DNA of 64,000 nucleotides from Trachythela sp. YZ-2020 (taxonomy: Eukaryota; Cnidaria; Anthozoa; Malacalcyonacea; Clavulariidae): the NCBI GenBank assembly GCA_016169945.1, contig JADLSH010000008.1, positions 62,001-126,000 on the forward strand, read 5' to 3'. Below, one piece after another: positions 24,201-35,971 of the stretch. The position numbers and the translations under genes were made by a program. The notes below the pieces were generated by a model, which searched no databases, was not told the DNA's origin, and saw only the letters and a program-made list of their open reading frames with translations. How positions within the stretch are numbered: position 1 is the first letter of the stretch; each line of letters starts with the position of its first letter.

Positions 24201-27200
24201 ATTGACCACACAGGATGACCTACGCATTTTCAAATCCACAAACAATAATATACTGCATGCCAATAGATAGCCCAATACGGCAAAAGCAAGTATACAAAAT
24301 AGACACTTACGCGTTTATGAAACTCTTTAAAACTCGAAAATCTTGTCTTTATTCGTTCTTTTGACTGTTTTTTCCTCCTGTTCCACTAAATAATTTTCAT
24401 TTATCTCGTTTTAGAGACTTTGTTTGTCTGTTTATGTCCCGACTCCCGAGTACAAAACAGTTTTCTCTCGACCTGAACTCGCGCATGCGCATAACGTAGA
24501 AAACCGTCCATTACATAATGGCGGACAACTTTGCATTCCGCTATGTTGTCACATACCCGGGTGTAAATATCCGAGCGGAATTAATACCCTCGCACGGCGC
24601 TTCGCGCCGGCTCGGGGATGATGTACCGGTCACTAAAGCTTCGACTTTTTTGCGGCATTACTATTTCGTGCATGGAGATTGATTATCTTTCAATTCATGT
24701 TCAAATCTGTAAGTTTTTAGCGGTTGGACGATGGACGTACGTAATGTACGTCAAATTGTTTTGTATCTTTTGCCTTTGTTAGTTCATAAAGCATGTTGGT
24801 TGGGAAGAACAGCTCTTATGAAGTCGAGAGATTAATTTTAAGAAAAGTTTTAGTGTTCAGGAAATCTCTTACTATCTCCATATTCACATAATTTTTACAA
24901 AAGTTGCCAAATTTTCAATTTAGTGGCCATTTGGAAATTGTCTACTTTTTTATACAACCTGTATTATCCATGATATCGGATGATATTGGTCTAACATGTT
25001 GGTTCTGTTGATCCGTTTAAGCGGATCTGAACTATCAGTATGTATTGTTCATATTTAATTTGTACTTATATTTTCAATGTTCACCAATTCCACAATTTTC
25101 CTTCAATTTCCTAGCTGTTGGATAAACTAAATACTGATTCAGATATGGATGAAATTATTCAAGAACATGATGCGGTAGGTTAAATAATCACGCGATATTG
25201 GGTTTGGTTAACTAACCAGGGAATTTTGTTGATAATATGTGAAAAAAACTAGTCTGATCACAGGCGGCCCAATTTCAGGGTGAATGATCCAGGAGTTGCG
25301 GGTTTTAACGGCTTTTTATAAACAAATTTTATACTCCACAAAACCATAGGTGAGCTTGGCGGTCATCTCACTTGTATTCAAAAATCTCGCGTGACGTTCG
25401 TGGGGCTCGTGAGTCTATTATATATACAATGAACTCACGAGCCTACATCACGCAGATAGGCTTCTAAAATGAATAATCTATGTTGATGAGCTCATTGTTT
25501 ATAACGTTCGCTCACTCCTATAAACACAATCGATTTCTGGGCCACCTATGGTCTGATGACATACTGAACTAACAGTATAGAAGATGTCATAAGTTTCTTC
25601 TTTTCGGACCTCTTTCTTTCTCGATCGTTCTTAACCCTGCATATGGTCAGATATGGTATTTATACTGATTCACTTTTGATTATTGTCTTTAGATAAAAGT
25701 CAGCAATGAGAGAGAAAGAAAGTCAATCGACGAATTATTCATGAAACGACAACAGTAAGCGCCTATATCCATTCAATTGAATTTGTTAAGTCTCAGAAAT
25801 GAATTTCTCGTAGTTTTAACTTTTAACAAGGTGTTTTACCCTCATATCCGCGTTTTACCCTCATATCCGCGTTTTACCCTCATATCCGCGTTTTACCCTT
25901 TCGCCCGTCCGTCCGCATCCGCGTTTTACCCTAACCCGTTTAAAACAGACTCTTCTTTTTTTATCTCGCTGACGCCAAACGATTTTATTCTTTCTTACAC
26001 CAGACAACACTGATATTACATCAATTCTGTTTAACAGCAGAAATTTTACTCTATTTAACATGAAATAACATGAACTCTAACACCAGACCTTTTTACCCGT
26101 CCAAGGGAAACCATTTTGGTGTAAATGTGTTTACCAGACTATTTCCTTCGTCCTTCTTAAACACTGAACTTCACATGATAGTATATATTTGACTCAAACC
26201 CTCACATGATGTCTCTACATGTGTATTGCAAGGCTTTCTTTAATGTAAAACTGTCTACCATGCACACTGACCATGCACAATTTGAACTGTTTTCTGACGT
26301 TCTGTTCATAGAAAAGAAGAACAAATCAAAGATCTTCAACTTGAAATAGACCAGGAGAACAGAATGGCAGAAAATCTTGTACAAGGAATGGTAAGTACTT
26401 TCTTTAATATCAACTTATTCTTTTATCTGCTAACAGGTCTACCGTATTATATATTTTAATCTAATTAATTAGCTAACAATTTGCATTACACTTTTGCTCT
26501 AAGAAACGTCAGAGAACTTACGTTGGCGGGAACATCCTTGGCAAATTAAATATTGAATATTACTAGCCTAGGTCCAGTCTTTTATCTTTCTCTCTTCGCT
26601 GTTTAATATTGCTGCCTGGGTTAGCCAAGTTAACCCATAGTAACACCACAACTACGTTCCAGTCTCATCCTATGCGCATGCCCAGAAAGCTTCCAAAACG
26701 ACAGAGGATAGACTTCTATATCCTAAGTTATTTTACTGTAAATGTGTTGAAATAATCAATCTACAGTTCTTCTTAGCGATCTTAACGAAATACATTTGGA
26801 GTATGTCAAACCCTATACACGCAACTACACATGTTGGGTAATCAACTGTTCAACTATTTAATGGGAGGAGGAGGAGGGGGCGAGGAGAGAGAGGAATAGT
26901 AGCTGAATGGTTCCCGGCCATGTAACAAAGCTGTAACAATAGTTATTGCTTTCCTGCAAATAGTTCCAAAAGAATAAGCGTCCCAAAGGAAACGGGGAGG
27001 GTGGGTAAAAATAGCTTCTGTAATCCAGAACTTTGCTTGATCTGAACAGCAGCCCTCGTGGAATAGGAATGGCGAGATGATACTCTTTCCCGCGGATAAA
27101 TACCTGCCATGCGTCCTTCTGGTTTCAACCCGAGCGTTCCTAATCACGTGACTCCACGGATCGCTTGGAAACTCAGGTCGGCATTCGGCAATGCAAACCT

Positions 27201-29660
27201 AAATGCTCGACCTGCAAAAGCGATATGTGTAAAGATTTAGGTCAGCAAAATTTTTGCCGACCTACTTTCAAATAATCTCGGCATTTTTGCGAACGCATCT
27301 TTCACATAGGTTTTATGCTGCATAGCTAATGTGTAGTCAAAATACGCTTTGCAGTATCAGAATTTAATTGATTGACACGTTTACGCACAAGAAAATACAT
27401 ATTTTCGTCCCATTTTCAACGCAACTGTTTTTGCGTATTTATATATAGTCTACAGATTTACAAATAAGCATTGACAGCCAATGACAAGATCGTGAGCGCT
27501 AAAATATTTGCCCTACTCACAGGAGTCATGCTGGCTAAGGTCTTGTTCGTTGTTGTATATTTAGTCATTTGTGTTAAGATTACAGTACCTTTACATAATA
27601 CTTCAAGTGTCAATGGACTCAATAATGTCTGGGAAAATCTTGCACGCTACTCAACACTTGCAGTTTAACAGAATACAAGATACTCACTAGACACTTACAA
27701 TTACGCATTTTTACTAAAACAATGGAGATTTGCTTGCTCATGAGAATCATGCTATATGTACAAGCACTGTTCGATTGGAGTTCATACATTTTGTTAGTTG
27801 TTTTGTTTGCTATATGTAACGCATTGAATTGCAATTAATTGCTGTTTTTCATAAATACGCGTATTCGCAGCAAGCAAATTAAATTGTTTTTGAAAATATT
27901 TGCCGACCTAGATTGAAATTATCGCTTTTTAGGTCGGCAATTTCTTCACCGACCTGAAATGGGAGTTTCAAGGACTGCGTGAGCTATATACATAATTTAG
28001 CTTTCACCGCTATCTTACATGTTTCGCATAAGTTAATTTCAGTATAATAAATTATTTCGGAACGCAATAAAAACTTTCTTATCGTAGCAGGCAATAAGTT
28101 CGCTTTTACAATGTGAAAGCGTTGATAGGCTGTAGAAATTAGAGCAAATTTGCATAAGAAGAATTTACGGGTGGTAATATGGCCATACAACCTAAATTCC
28201 CCCAATATTTCATAAAGTTTGCCGCCACTAATTTTACCTTCCAGACGCTAATAGAAAGTGCGTATTTTTACTGTAGCTACAAGAGAAAACACTATCACTA
28301 CTGAGGCTTCATATACCAGGCTATGTACCAGGCTATATACCCAGGCTATATACCAGGCTTTCTATGCCAGGCTATATGCCAGGCTATATCACCAGGCTAT
28401 ACTCACCAGGCTATATCACTAGGCTATATACCAGGCTATTATGCGGGCTATATGCTGGGCCTGCCACCAGGCTATATACCAGGCTATGCTCTGAGACTAT
28501 ACCAGGCTATATACCAGGCCTTATGCTGGGCTATATGCCGGAGCTGCTTATGCCGGGCTATATACCAGGCTATGCCAGGCTATACACCGGGCTATATACC
28601 AGGCTATATGCCAGGCTACAGTATATACAGGCTATACCGGGCTATATACCAGGCTATATACCGGGGCTATATAGGCTATATACCGGGCTATATGGAGCAT
28701 ATACCAGGCTATATGCCAGGCATATATGCCGGGCTATATGCCAGAGCTATATACCGGAGACTCTCTTTTTCCAGGCTATATGCCAGAGGCTGCTCCTGAC
28801 TATATGCAGGCTATATAGCAGGCTAGTATACCATGGGCTATATACCCCTGGAGCTATATACAGAGAGTATATCTCAGACTATATACCAGGCCTGCAGACT
28901 ATATATGACTATGCCAGGCTGTATGTAGGGCTGTCTGCGGAGCTATATACAGGCTATATGCCGGAGCTGCCTTGCAGAAGCTATATACCAGGCTATATAC
29001 CAGGCTATATACTGGGTTTATATACTGGGCTATATACCAGAGCTATATACCAGGCTATATCCCAGGCTATATGGGCTATACCAGGCTGTTTCCCCGGGCT
29101 ATATGTAGCCATACTACCTTTAACTTTTGCATTTCCAGTGCCTGAATCCAATGAAGCAAAACTACTTAAACTTTGAAGAAAAAAGAATGCTAATCACAGA
29201 AAGTAAATGAGTGATCATATATTTGTGACGATAAACTGGCCTGAGTCAACATTGCGTTGTGGATGGACGCTGCATTATTTTTTCTCTGCGTAGGAGCTCG
29301 ATGAAAAAACAGCAACATCTAGGACAGAGTAACGAGACATTGCAAACCACTTGAAGAGACGTTTGACTTTGTTCCTTATTATAGAGTTTTGCATGATAGA
29401 GCTGGTAAAACAAATTGGTTAAAACAACTCTTAAATTGAATTTGGCTCCAGATTCATTTTTGAATTTTCCTACAAAACGAAAAGCAATCATATTTCCATG
29501 TAGCATAGGCTTTTATCTATAGAAGTTCCTCGATAATTACAGTCAAATTAATTACTGTATAATTAATATTGCCAAGTGTTTCCTAATGAAAAGTGTGATA
29601 ACTTGTAATGTTTTGCACTTTAGGAAAGTAGAATCTTCTCCTGTCAAACAAGAAGCCCAG
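15240..29660 (+). CDS. IFT74: Intraflagellar transport protein 74, first half (14 exons)
   Basis: IFT74 pairs with IFT81 in the IFT-B core that carries tubulin in cilia. Exons with matching GT-AG phases: 15240-15241, 18311-18384, 18772-18789, 20032-20079, 20529-20603, 21095-21143, 21215-21313, 22837-22897, 25115-25174, 25693-25754, 26312-26390, 29139-29202, about 29294-29363, 29624-29660. Joined, they give MSNFGKRPPSGALRPGTKG and a Gly/Arg/Pro-rich basic head (residues 1-50), then LNSQIRVTDRPMTRQGLG, GPHRQVQDKSYFMGQLRAK, FQGQLADYNTLLDKLNTDSD and coiled coil ending SSPVKQEAQ. All are recognisable from vertebrate IFT74. The start codon is split (AT in exon 1, G in exon 2). Exons 12-13 need single-base corrections to stay open. 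The second half (about 350 residues) is not found to 64 kb. Confidence 0.92.
16080..16450 (+). pseudogene. Degenerate LINE endonuclease fragment
   Basis: Translated with frame changes it gives TVYPPPSADDQSILDYL, KLKQVVGFPTHGQYILDL, and LTNLKDFYDTP followed by an SDH-like region (LSPTITLL). This is the back half of an L2-like endonuclease. Many stops. Confidence 0.65.
17580..17930 (+). pseudogene. Degenerate LINE reverse transcriptase fragment
   Basis: Reads KIARVIPLYKAGDQQLLVNY and RPISILPSFSKFLERI (RT motifs 1-2). After a gap it reads VFLDLSEAFDTVNHNILLNK (motif A with catalytic Asp) and LEWFKSYLSNRY. Probably the same dead element as 16080-16450. Confidence 0.75.
21723..22034. repeat. 13-bp minisatellite GAGCTCGAGTCCT, 24 units
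   Basis: Near-identical head-to-tail copies with a fixed 13-bp period from 21723 to the last unit at 22022. The unit contains overlapping GAGCTC and CTCGAG palindromes. Because 13 is not a multiple of 3, all frames stay open, which creates a spurious repetitive ORF. It lies in IFT74 intron 7, after the exon ending at 21313. Confidence 0.95.
22082..22500 (-). mobile_element. SINE-like element with (GATA)n tail
   Basis: On the minus strand it starts near GTGGCGCACACGGCTAGCG, includes GTGCTTCGAGGGTTTTTCTC and ends in a TATCTATC simple repeat (22086-22107 on the plus strand). A diverged plus-strand relative lies at about 22940-23130. Length and tail suggest a SINE. The head is not clearly a tRNA. 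Confidence 0.5.
22940..23130 (+). mobile_element. SINE-like element, second copy
   Basis: Shares the head GCGCGCTGTCTCTTACCTCT and the GTGCTTCGAGGGTTTTTCTC core with the minus-strand copy at 22082-22500. Shorter and more decayed. Confidence 0.45.
23262..23455. mobile_element. MITE with CTCCGCAGAGG ends
   Basis: CCTCCGCAGAGGTTTCCAAC at the left is mirrored by GTTGGAAACCTCTGCGGAGG at the right, with further arm pairing through CCGTGAGTTTTTCCGTACTT. Ends resemble those of 52897-53158. It explains the overlapping opposite-strand ORFs here. Confidence 0.85.
24446..24640 (+). repeat. Dispersed repeat X, uninterrupted copy
   Basis: Reference copy for the split repeat at 11180-11281 plus 13308-13400. 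Contains CTCGCGCATGCGCATAAC and a GCACGGCGCTTCGCGCCGG hairpin. Confidence 0.7.
25832..25935. repeat. 19-bp tandem repeat GCGTTTTACCCTCATATCC
   Basis: Three to four tandem units, then degenerate units reading CCGCGTTTTACCC. It lies in an IFT74 intron, between the exons at 25693-25754 and 26312-26390. Confidence 0.8.
27165..27976. mobile_element. Possible ~0.8 kb non-autonomous DNA element
   Basis: TTGGAAACTCAGGTCGGCA at the left is roughly inverted at the right (TCACCGACCTGAAATGGGAG then TTTCAA). Further AGGTCGGCA motifs occur just inside both ends. The match is imperfect and no target duplication was seen. Confidence 0.4.
28310..29105. repeat. ~13-bp minisatellite (CTATATACCAGG type)
   Basis: About 800 bp of degenerate CCAGGCTATATAC units with variants (CCGGG, CCAGAG). 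It produces overlapping Tyr/Pro/Gly-rich false ORFs. It ends only about 30 bp before the splice acceptor of the IFT74 exon at 29139. Confidence 0.95.
29139..29363 (+). other. IFT74: IFT74 exons 12-13 with single-base irregularities
   Basis: Exon 12 reads LNPMKQNYLNFEEKRMLITE, aligned with the vertebrate KYLEMKTTNEKLL segment. Exon 13 should read ELDEKQQHLGQSNETLQ. With the written bases, exon 12 ends one base beyond the codon needed, exon 13 has six As where five keep the frame, and a TGA follows. All three are one-base surpluses, two of them in A runs. Either assembly errors or real decay. Confidence 0.6.
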
Positions 29661-31215
29661 GTAAGCTCTTTCTCCTTGTGTTTGCGGAAAAACAACTTAC
29701 ACAAAGAACTAGGCTAATAAGCTAAAATGTAAGGACTATAAGGGAACGAATAAGGAACTTCGCTTCGTGTTAAATTCATTTTATATTTTAAAATTTACGA
29801 TCTTTACTCCCGAGTTTACGCCTCGTTCAGAGACGATCTTCGGGCGATTTTGTTCACTGAATCCAGTTTATTGTTTGTTTGCGTCAACACATCAACGGTT
29901 CGCTGACACGACATGAATGAAAATATATATCCGGCAACGTGATTGGCTACCGAAAAAATTCTCGCGAAAAGTAAAGCCATCCTATATCAACATTCTCAAA
30001 AATATCACCGCGGGCGTATACAAGCAGGTATCACATCGGATCTTACACAAGGCAGACTTGTACCAATTTGTTTCAAAAACTTATTATCAGGATGTGTTCC
30101 CTGCTTGTTGACATTTGAGAAGTTGTCAATGTCTTGTTGACTAGTTATCGTCCAGCCATTCAACAATTTGTTAACATGTTGTGAGTGACAACCTTGTAGC
30201 GACTTCCATAAATTATGTACGTTACAACTTGTTAATACAATTTCTACAAGTCTGTTCCAAACACATCTTGTTGACGTGTGTACGACATGCAATTTGACCA
30301 CGCGTGTATTGTGTGCCGCGTGCCTGACTGGCTGACTTAACAAAGCGACTTCCTTGTTGGTGCTTTGTAATGACTTGCAGCGTATTAGGCTAGCATGATC
30401 TTTACCAATGTACCCAATGTGGTACTGCACAAAGTCAATCGAGGAAGCTTCGTTCTACCAGAAATATGGTATGCGTTCAAGGGAAATATGCTGTTACGAC
30501 GATATGACAGCAGACATGCATGTCAGCGACAAGTGGCCTCTCGAGCGTTACAAAGTCGCTAAGCTACAAGTTTAACTGATCGATCTCAAGGAATTGGCAG
30601 CTGGCTCAGGATCATTTTCAAAGCAAGAAAGAAACTTCTAGGAGAAGCGAAAATGAAAACCGATTGATGCATCATTCAATTCAATTCCTTGATATATATC
30701 ACTAGTGTTAAAGTTAAAAACATTGCGCGTAGCGAGTTCAAGCATAACCAGCCAAATAATCTAGTGATATATATTGCATTAACAATTGCATGGCTTTGGA
30801 ACAATTTCAGTAGCTTAAGAATCATAGAGCTTTACAATTCAAAATAATAATAGTATATTGTTCTCGTCTTGTTTTTTCTTCGTTTTCATTGCGGAATATA
30901 GACAATTTGAAGCGAATTGCAGTTATATATAGTTCTAACAAGTGTAAACTAATGTCAGTTAATATACTTCAACAGCAGCAATTGAGTTAGCTCAAGTCAA
31001 TAACTTCGAGCTGCCCAATCCATTTACCTCTGTAAATTTTAAATTGACAAGTGGGCTGTTTAATTTCAGGTCAGTTACCTGTTCCGTGGTCTAGCGTATT
31101 ATTCTTTGGATACCCTCCAACAAGGCCCCTGGCCGGGATAAGATTAGCGCACGGGTGATTAAAGAATATTTTCCTGTCATTTTAGCCCCTATCACCGAAT
31201 CATACTTTGTTAAAA

Positions 31216-32090
31216 GACGCCCAGCTAGCACAATTACATTGTAGGAACGTTGTCTGAACGTTTGCCTAATATTGTGAAGACGTTCGCCATGAACGCCCTA
31301 TTATTCCGCCCTATTATTCTCTCTCGTATTTTGAGGGCGGAATACAAGAACCTCTGGCAACCAGGGTATCGTAAACGCGAAATCACAATAACTGTTCTTA
31401 TTATATGGCAAGCGCTAGTTCCTGTAGTTTACGCGATATGATTAGCTAATCAGCGGTCTCGAAAATCACTTTTTAATGCCCTCGCTATCGCAATACGGCA
31501 AGACCTCGGTTTAATATTTTACTGTAAAGACCTCACTTTCGGTTAATAAGTAGTCAATATTGCCTACCATTTAGAAGGCATACTTTGAGTACGAGATTGA
31601 CTATTTAGCAAATATATATAGCCAAAATATACACAAATAAGAGGATTAAAGGACACTTAATTAAAATGACTCTTATTAAAAGGACGTTTAGTTAAAAGGA
31701 GGAGTGTCGGGGCCGATTGGAAACCGCAAACCACACAAAAAATCATTCCAAACCGCAAAATAGCAATAGATTTCGATAAAACCGAAACACAACCAGACGT
31801 TATTTAGGTTTGTCACACATTCCTCTTAAATAACGTTTTATCACTCAGTTAGGTCGCATAATTGAGGTCAATATTCACAAGTACATTCAAATCGTCTCCT
31901 GATTCATGTGAATAAAAAGTCTTTATCTCCATTATATTTGACGTGCTTGAAATATCTGATAGACATTATTATGCAAGACATTTGCCAAAGTTCAACATTC
32001 CAGAGATTCATTCCAAAGCAGGTTCAAAATATGGATTGAGTTAAATCAGGACGATACAAATTTGTCAGAAGAAATTTTAAATACTTTAAT
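31216..32090. other. A-specific insert, left part; no gene seen
   Basis: Breaks the A/B alignment. No RT or other protein signature was found. The 63-codon ORF at 31250 is not supported. Confidence 0.4.
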
Positions 32091-32094
32091 AGAA

Positions 32095-33470
32095 ATTATT
32101 TATTTATTTATTTTATTTATTAACTTTACAACCATACATAAAATAGATTACACCACTACATAATATGGTTGAAGGTATGGTCAACAGGACATGAATAGCC
32201 CCATGTGAAGATCAACCTTTATGAAAACAAACTATAACAAACATAAATCAAAGACGAGAACAAATATAATATTTACAGAAAACATGACGAATTACGAACA
32301 ACAGCTTAAGTTGAAAGAGCGGCACTTAGAACAGAATGTTTTCCAAGTGCGCATTCTGTTTACATCGAAAGATGAATGAGGTAGAGAGGAGTAATGGACA
32401 GTTAGTCTGTTTTTAAAGGAGGAAACGGATGAACTATTACGAATGGTGGGAGAGAGATTATTCCAGAGAAAGACAATTCGGTTGAAAAAAGAGTTCCTAA
32501 AGAGAGAAGTCCTGCAATGATTAACATGAAGCAAGTTGTCCGAACTTGAACGGGTGTGAGACAAGCTGTTTGAAGAAAAAGTGACGAAAGAGGAGATATC
32601 TAGGTCGAAGAGACCATGCTTACATTTAAAAAAGAAGACGAGATCCTTTAGTTCCAACAAGTAGGATATTGGTAATAGATTAAGCTTCTTAAGGCGTTCA
32701 GGATATGGCAGCTCATAATCCTGAAGGATAAATTTACTAGCTCGTCTTTGAACACCCTCGATGTTCGCAAGATCACGTGACGATCCTTGGGGTGCCCAGA
32801 TCTCACTACCATATGACAGATGAGATCGGATGAGAGCAAGATAAAGAAGCCTACGGCAGCGAATATCAGACATTTGCGTACAATTCCTACGAAGAAAACC
32901 AAGCATACGATTGGCATTTGCAGTGCAGCTGGCGATGTGAGGGGACCACTTTAGGTCATTACTGATAACAACACCCAAGTCTACTTGGTTAGCTATGCTC
33001 TTAACTGGATCTTTGTTAAGAAAGTAGCAATGAGTTGGAGGGTTACGTTTGCGGGATATCCTAAGTAGGAGCGTCTTCGAGACATTAAATTTTATTTTCC
33101 AGTTAAGTGACCAGTTGGACATAGCGTCCAGGTCAAGCTGAAGGAGATCACGATCAACTGGTGATCGTATAGCACGATAACACTTGCTGTCATCAGCAAA
33201 AAGTGCAACGGTACTATTATTGGTTACCTCTGGAAGGTCATTAACATAAAGAATGAATAAGAGAGGACCTATTACACTACCTTGTGGCACCCCAGAGGTA
33301 ACATTAAGATAAGATGAGGAAGCTCCTTCAACGACAACACACTGTTTGCGATCACGAAGGTAATCAGCAAACCAGTTAAGAAGTATATTAGGTATATTAC
33401 AAACTCTTATACAAGTTAAGCGAAACAAACTAAAAGTAAGAAAAACAATTTGAGAGCAATTGAGCAAGAG
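32095..33470 (-). mobile_element. 5'-truncated LINE with intact RT C-terminal half
   Basis: A 391-codon minus-strand frame (33467-32292). It contains TSGVPQGSVIGPLLFILYVN (motif B), ALFADDSKC (catalytic Asp pair), LGVVISNDLKWSPHIAS, IEGVQRRASKFIL and FFNRIVFLWNNLS at the C-terminus. The element's 3' end is a TTTA-type simple repeat (about 32098-32130 on the plus strand). Open from motif B to the stop, so a fairly recent insertion, but lacking the endonuclease and first RT motifs. Confidence 0.88.
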
Positions 33471-33534
33471 TAAATAGGAAATTATGCAAAATTGAAGGTC
33501 CTGTCCGTGACGGAGAGTTGTTAATCCTACTCAA

Positions 33535-34225
33535 TCTCTGATTCTCACCTTACGTATGATTGTCACATCACAAAATTGTTTCGTCATGCAAGTCTAAACT
33601 ATGCCAAATCAACCGCGTCAAGTACAGCTTCGATCGTGATACCCTCTCATTAGTTATCACAACCCTTGTCATCAGCAAGCTTTTATATTGTTCATCGTCT
33701 GATCCAATATTTCCTCTACGAATCTGAAAAAGCTCCAGGCTGTACAGAACTTTGCTTGTAGGATCATAACGAATACCATGAAATTTGATCATATCACGCC
33801 AGCCTTGCGTAACCTAAATTGGTTACCCGTCGAACAACTTTTGTTGGTTAGAGACACAGTGATGACATACAAGTGCATATATGAACAACAAGTTCAAGAA
33901 ACCCGTTGAGTTACATGATCACCCTATGCGCGCAAAAGACTCTTTCCATATCACTTTTTATAAAACCACTTCAGGCCAGAGAACGTTTCACTATAGAGCA
34001 ACGAAAATCTGGAACAATCTGGAATAGGATTTTAAGCAGATTCTTCTTTAAGTAATTTTAAAAAGAAAATTAACACACATATGCTAGATACATTTCATTC
34101 TAATTCATAACATAAATTTGTAACATTTTTTAACATAGGGTTTACATTTTTAGCTTATTGTTGTAATTGAATGCTGAAAAGCCCGTATGGGAGCATTTCA
34201 ATAAAATGTATATGTATGTATGTAA
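33535..34225 (+). pseudogene. LINE 3' end (unit A copy)
   Basis: Parallels 42523-43210. Fragments of LQAVQNFACRII and LRNLNWLPVEQLL appear in changing frames. It ends with AATAAAATGTATATG and a TATG-type tail. Minus-strand ORFs over it are shadows. Confidence 0.75.
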
Positions 34226-35383
34226 CATTGAGATTCTTCATGTGAAGATGTCGTTCATATTTCAAGTTCAATTCAGTGATGTTAATCTCTATTTGGAAAC
34301 GAACAATATATAAATTATCTGCAGGATTTACGAATGGCATATATTCAATTTGTAGAGGTCTCGCGTAGATAATCGAGCTATATAATATGCATCACGTCAA
34401 CAGTTCCCGTTTGAAGTCAAAATATTGAGCTCCATTACGTTCGTGATTTACGATGAAAAATTGCAGTTATAACTACCCCCAATTTGTGTACTGCTTATTT
34501 AGAATGGGAAAAGATCGCATGCTTGGGTTAAAAGTGCTAATCGTATGTCAAATATGGGCGAGGAATATACAAAATAAATGAAATATGGCGTGCGATAGAC
34601 ACTTCTAACAAAAGCAATGCTTTTCAAAACATACGCACGTCATTAACCGGTAATTATAAATGCATGGAACATTTTAATTGAAATCACGAACGTAATAAAA
34701 TAACTGTTGACCTCATGGATAAGTAATTATAGCACAATTATCTACGCTAGATGCACGTCTATACATTTGAAAATACAATTCATAAAGCTTGGAAGCATGG
34801 CTGACAACAACATACACACGCGAACAGTTTTTTCGCCGAGAAACGCCCGAACTCAAACCAAATCGGTGACTTTTAACAATATACCAACTCTTTTATATAT
34901 TTCCAATTAAACTTGAATAATTCCATCGCCCAACACACCGTAAATTGAAAATATCCCCGACCTATTCTACTAACTTCCAGACGAAGAGCCGTCGCTCGAA
35001 ACGTCGAAGTTCTTATTGTATTTTTCAGGTAGTTTTACACAACAGTCAACCGCCGTATATTCGCTACACTCTACCCACACTGGCACCGCACGTTCAAGGT
35101 AATTATAATGGCATGCATGAAACATTTTCATTGAAATCACGAACGTAATAAAATTCGATGTTTTGACCTCAAAAAGGAACTGTTGACGTCGTCAATAAGT
35201 AATTACAGCACAATTATCTACGCTAGATCGATGTGTATACATTTAAAAGATACAATTCATAAAGCTTGGAAAATAGTTTATGTACTGTTCGATTGCAAAG
35301 AGAGGTTGTCTTCATAGATCATGAACTAGAAATATTTACATGAAAAATCTGAATATTCGCTGTTGATAAACATAAAGAACAAA

Positions 35384-35971
35384 ATGAGAACATTGTCAAT
35401 GTATATATTATTTACCTTGGTGGCTTGCTCACATGTGGCAACTCATGCTCTATGGAAAATGGGGGACGAAAAATATAATATACAAGATTTGGTTGTAAAC
35501 GACAAGTTTATAGAAAAGTGAGTCCAGTATAAATCAATTGATATAAGTTAAAATATATAGGCTGAATGACGGCCGCATGCAGTCGTTTAATGTTGAATGT
35601 TGAGTATTTAAACATATCTTGATTAACATTTTGAAACCACCGCAGCTTACAATCTATATTTTAACTGATAATCACCATCTAGAAAGAAAATGGAATATTA
35701 AATAGAAAATATTTTTCTGTGCCATATTTAAGTACGCACTACGTACATGTATATTATAAGAACAGGCAATGTTGCGTTTTTATCTTTACTAAATGAATAT
35801 AATGTCCATCTGTCATTTAATTATATGGGATGTTTATTCTATCTATTTAGTCTTGGGAAGAACAAAATGAACATTGCAAAAAATGCCGAGTTCAATACAG
35901 ATCGTATAAAGAGAGAAATTAAAGAAAGAGAAAATTTGAAGAGAAAAATGAAAACTTGGTGGGGCAGATGA
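35384..35971 (+). CDS. Secreted peptide precursor A (two exons, 84 residues)
   Basis: Exon 1 is 35384-35517 (donor GTGAGT), exon 2 is 35851-35971 (acceptor ATTTAG), both phase 2. The protein starts MRTLSMYILFTLVACSHVAT and has a hydrophobic core with an Ala-X-Ala-like cleavage site near His21-Ala22. The mature part is basic. A KR site at 65-66, a second KR at 75-76 and a terminal WWGR (81-84) would release a short peptide beginning KMKT. Its last Gly would become an amide, as in many cnidarian neuropeptides. AATAAA lies at 36101. Paralogue B at 45636-46250 keeps the exon phases. No named family was recognised. Function (neuropeptide, antimicrobial or other) is inference. Confidence 0.62.

Noticed and set aside
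28323..29176. Tyr/Pro/Gly-rich ORFs of 158 and 270 codons
   Set aside because: Overlapping frames of the CTATATACCAGG minisatellite. The end of the longer one only overlaps IFT74 exon 12 in the wrong frame.
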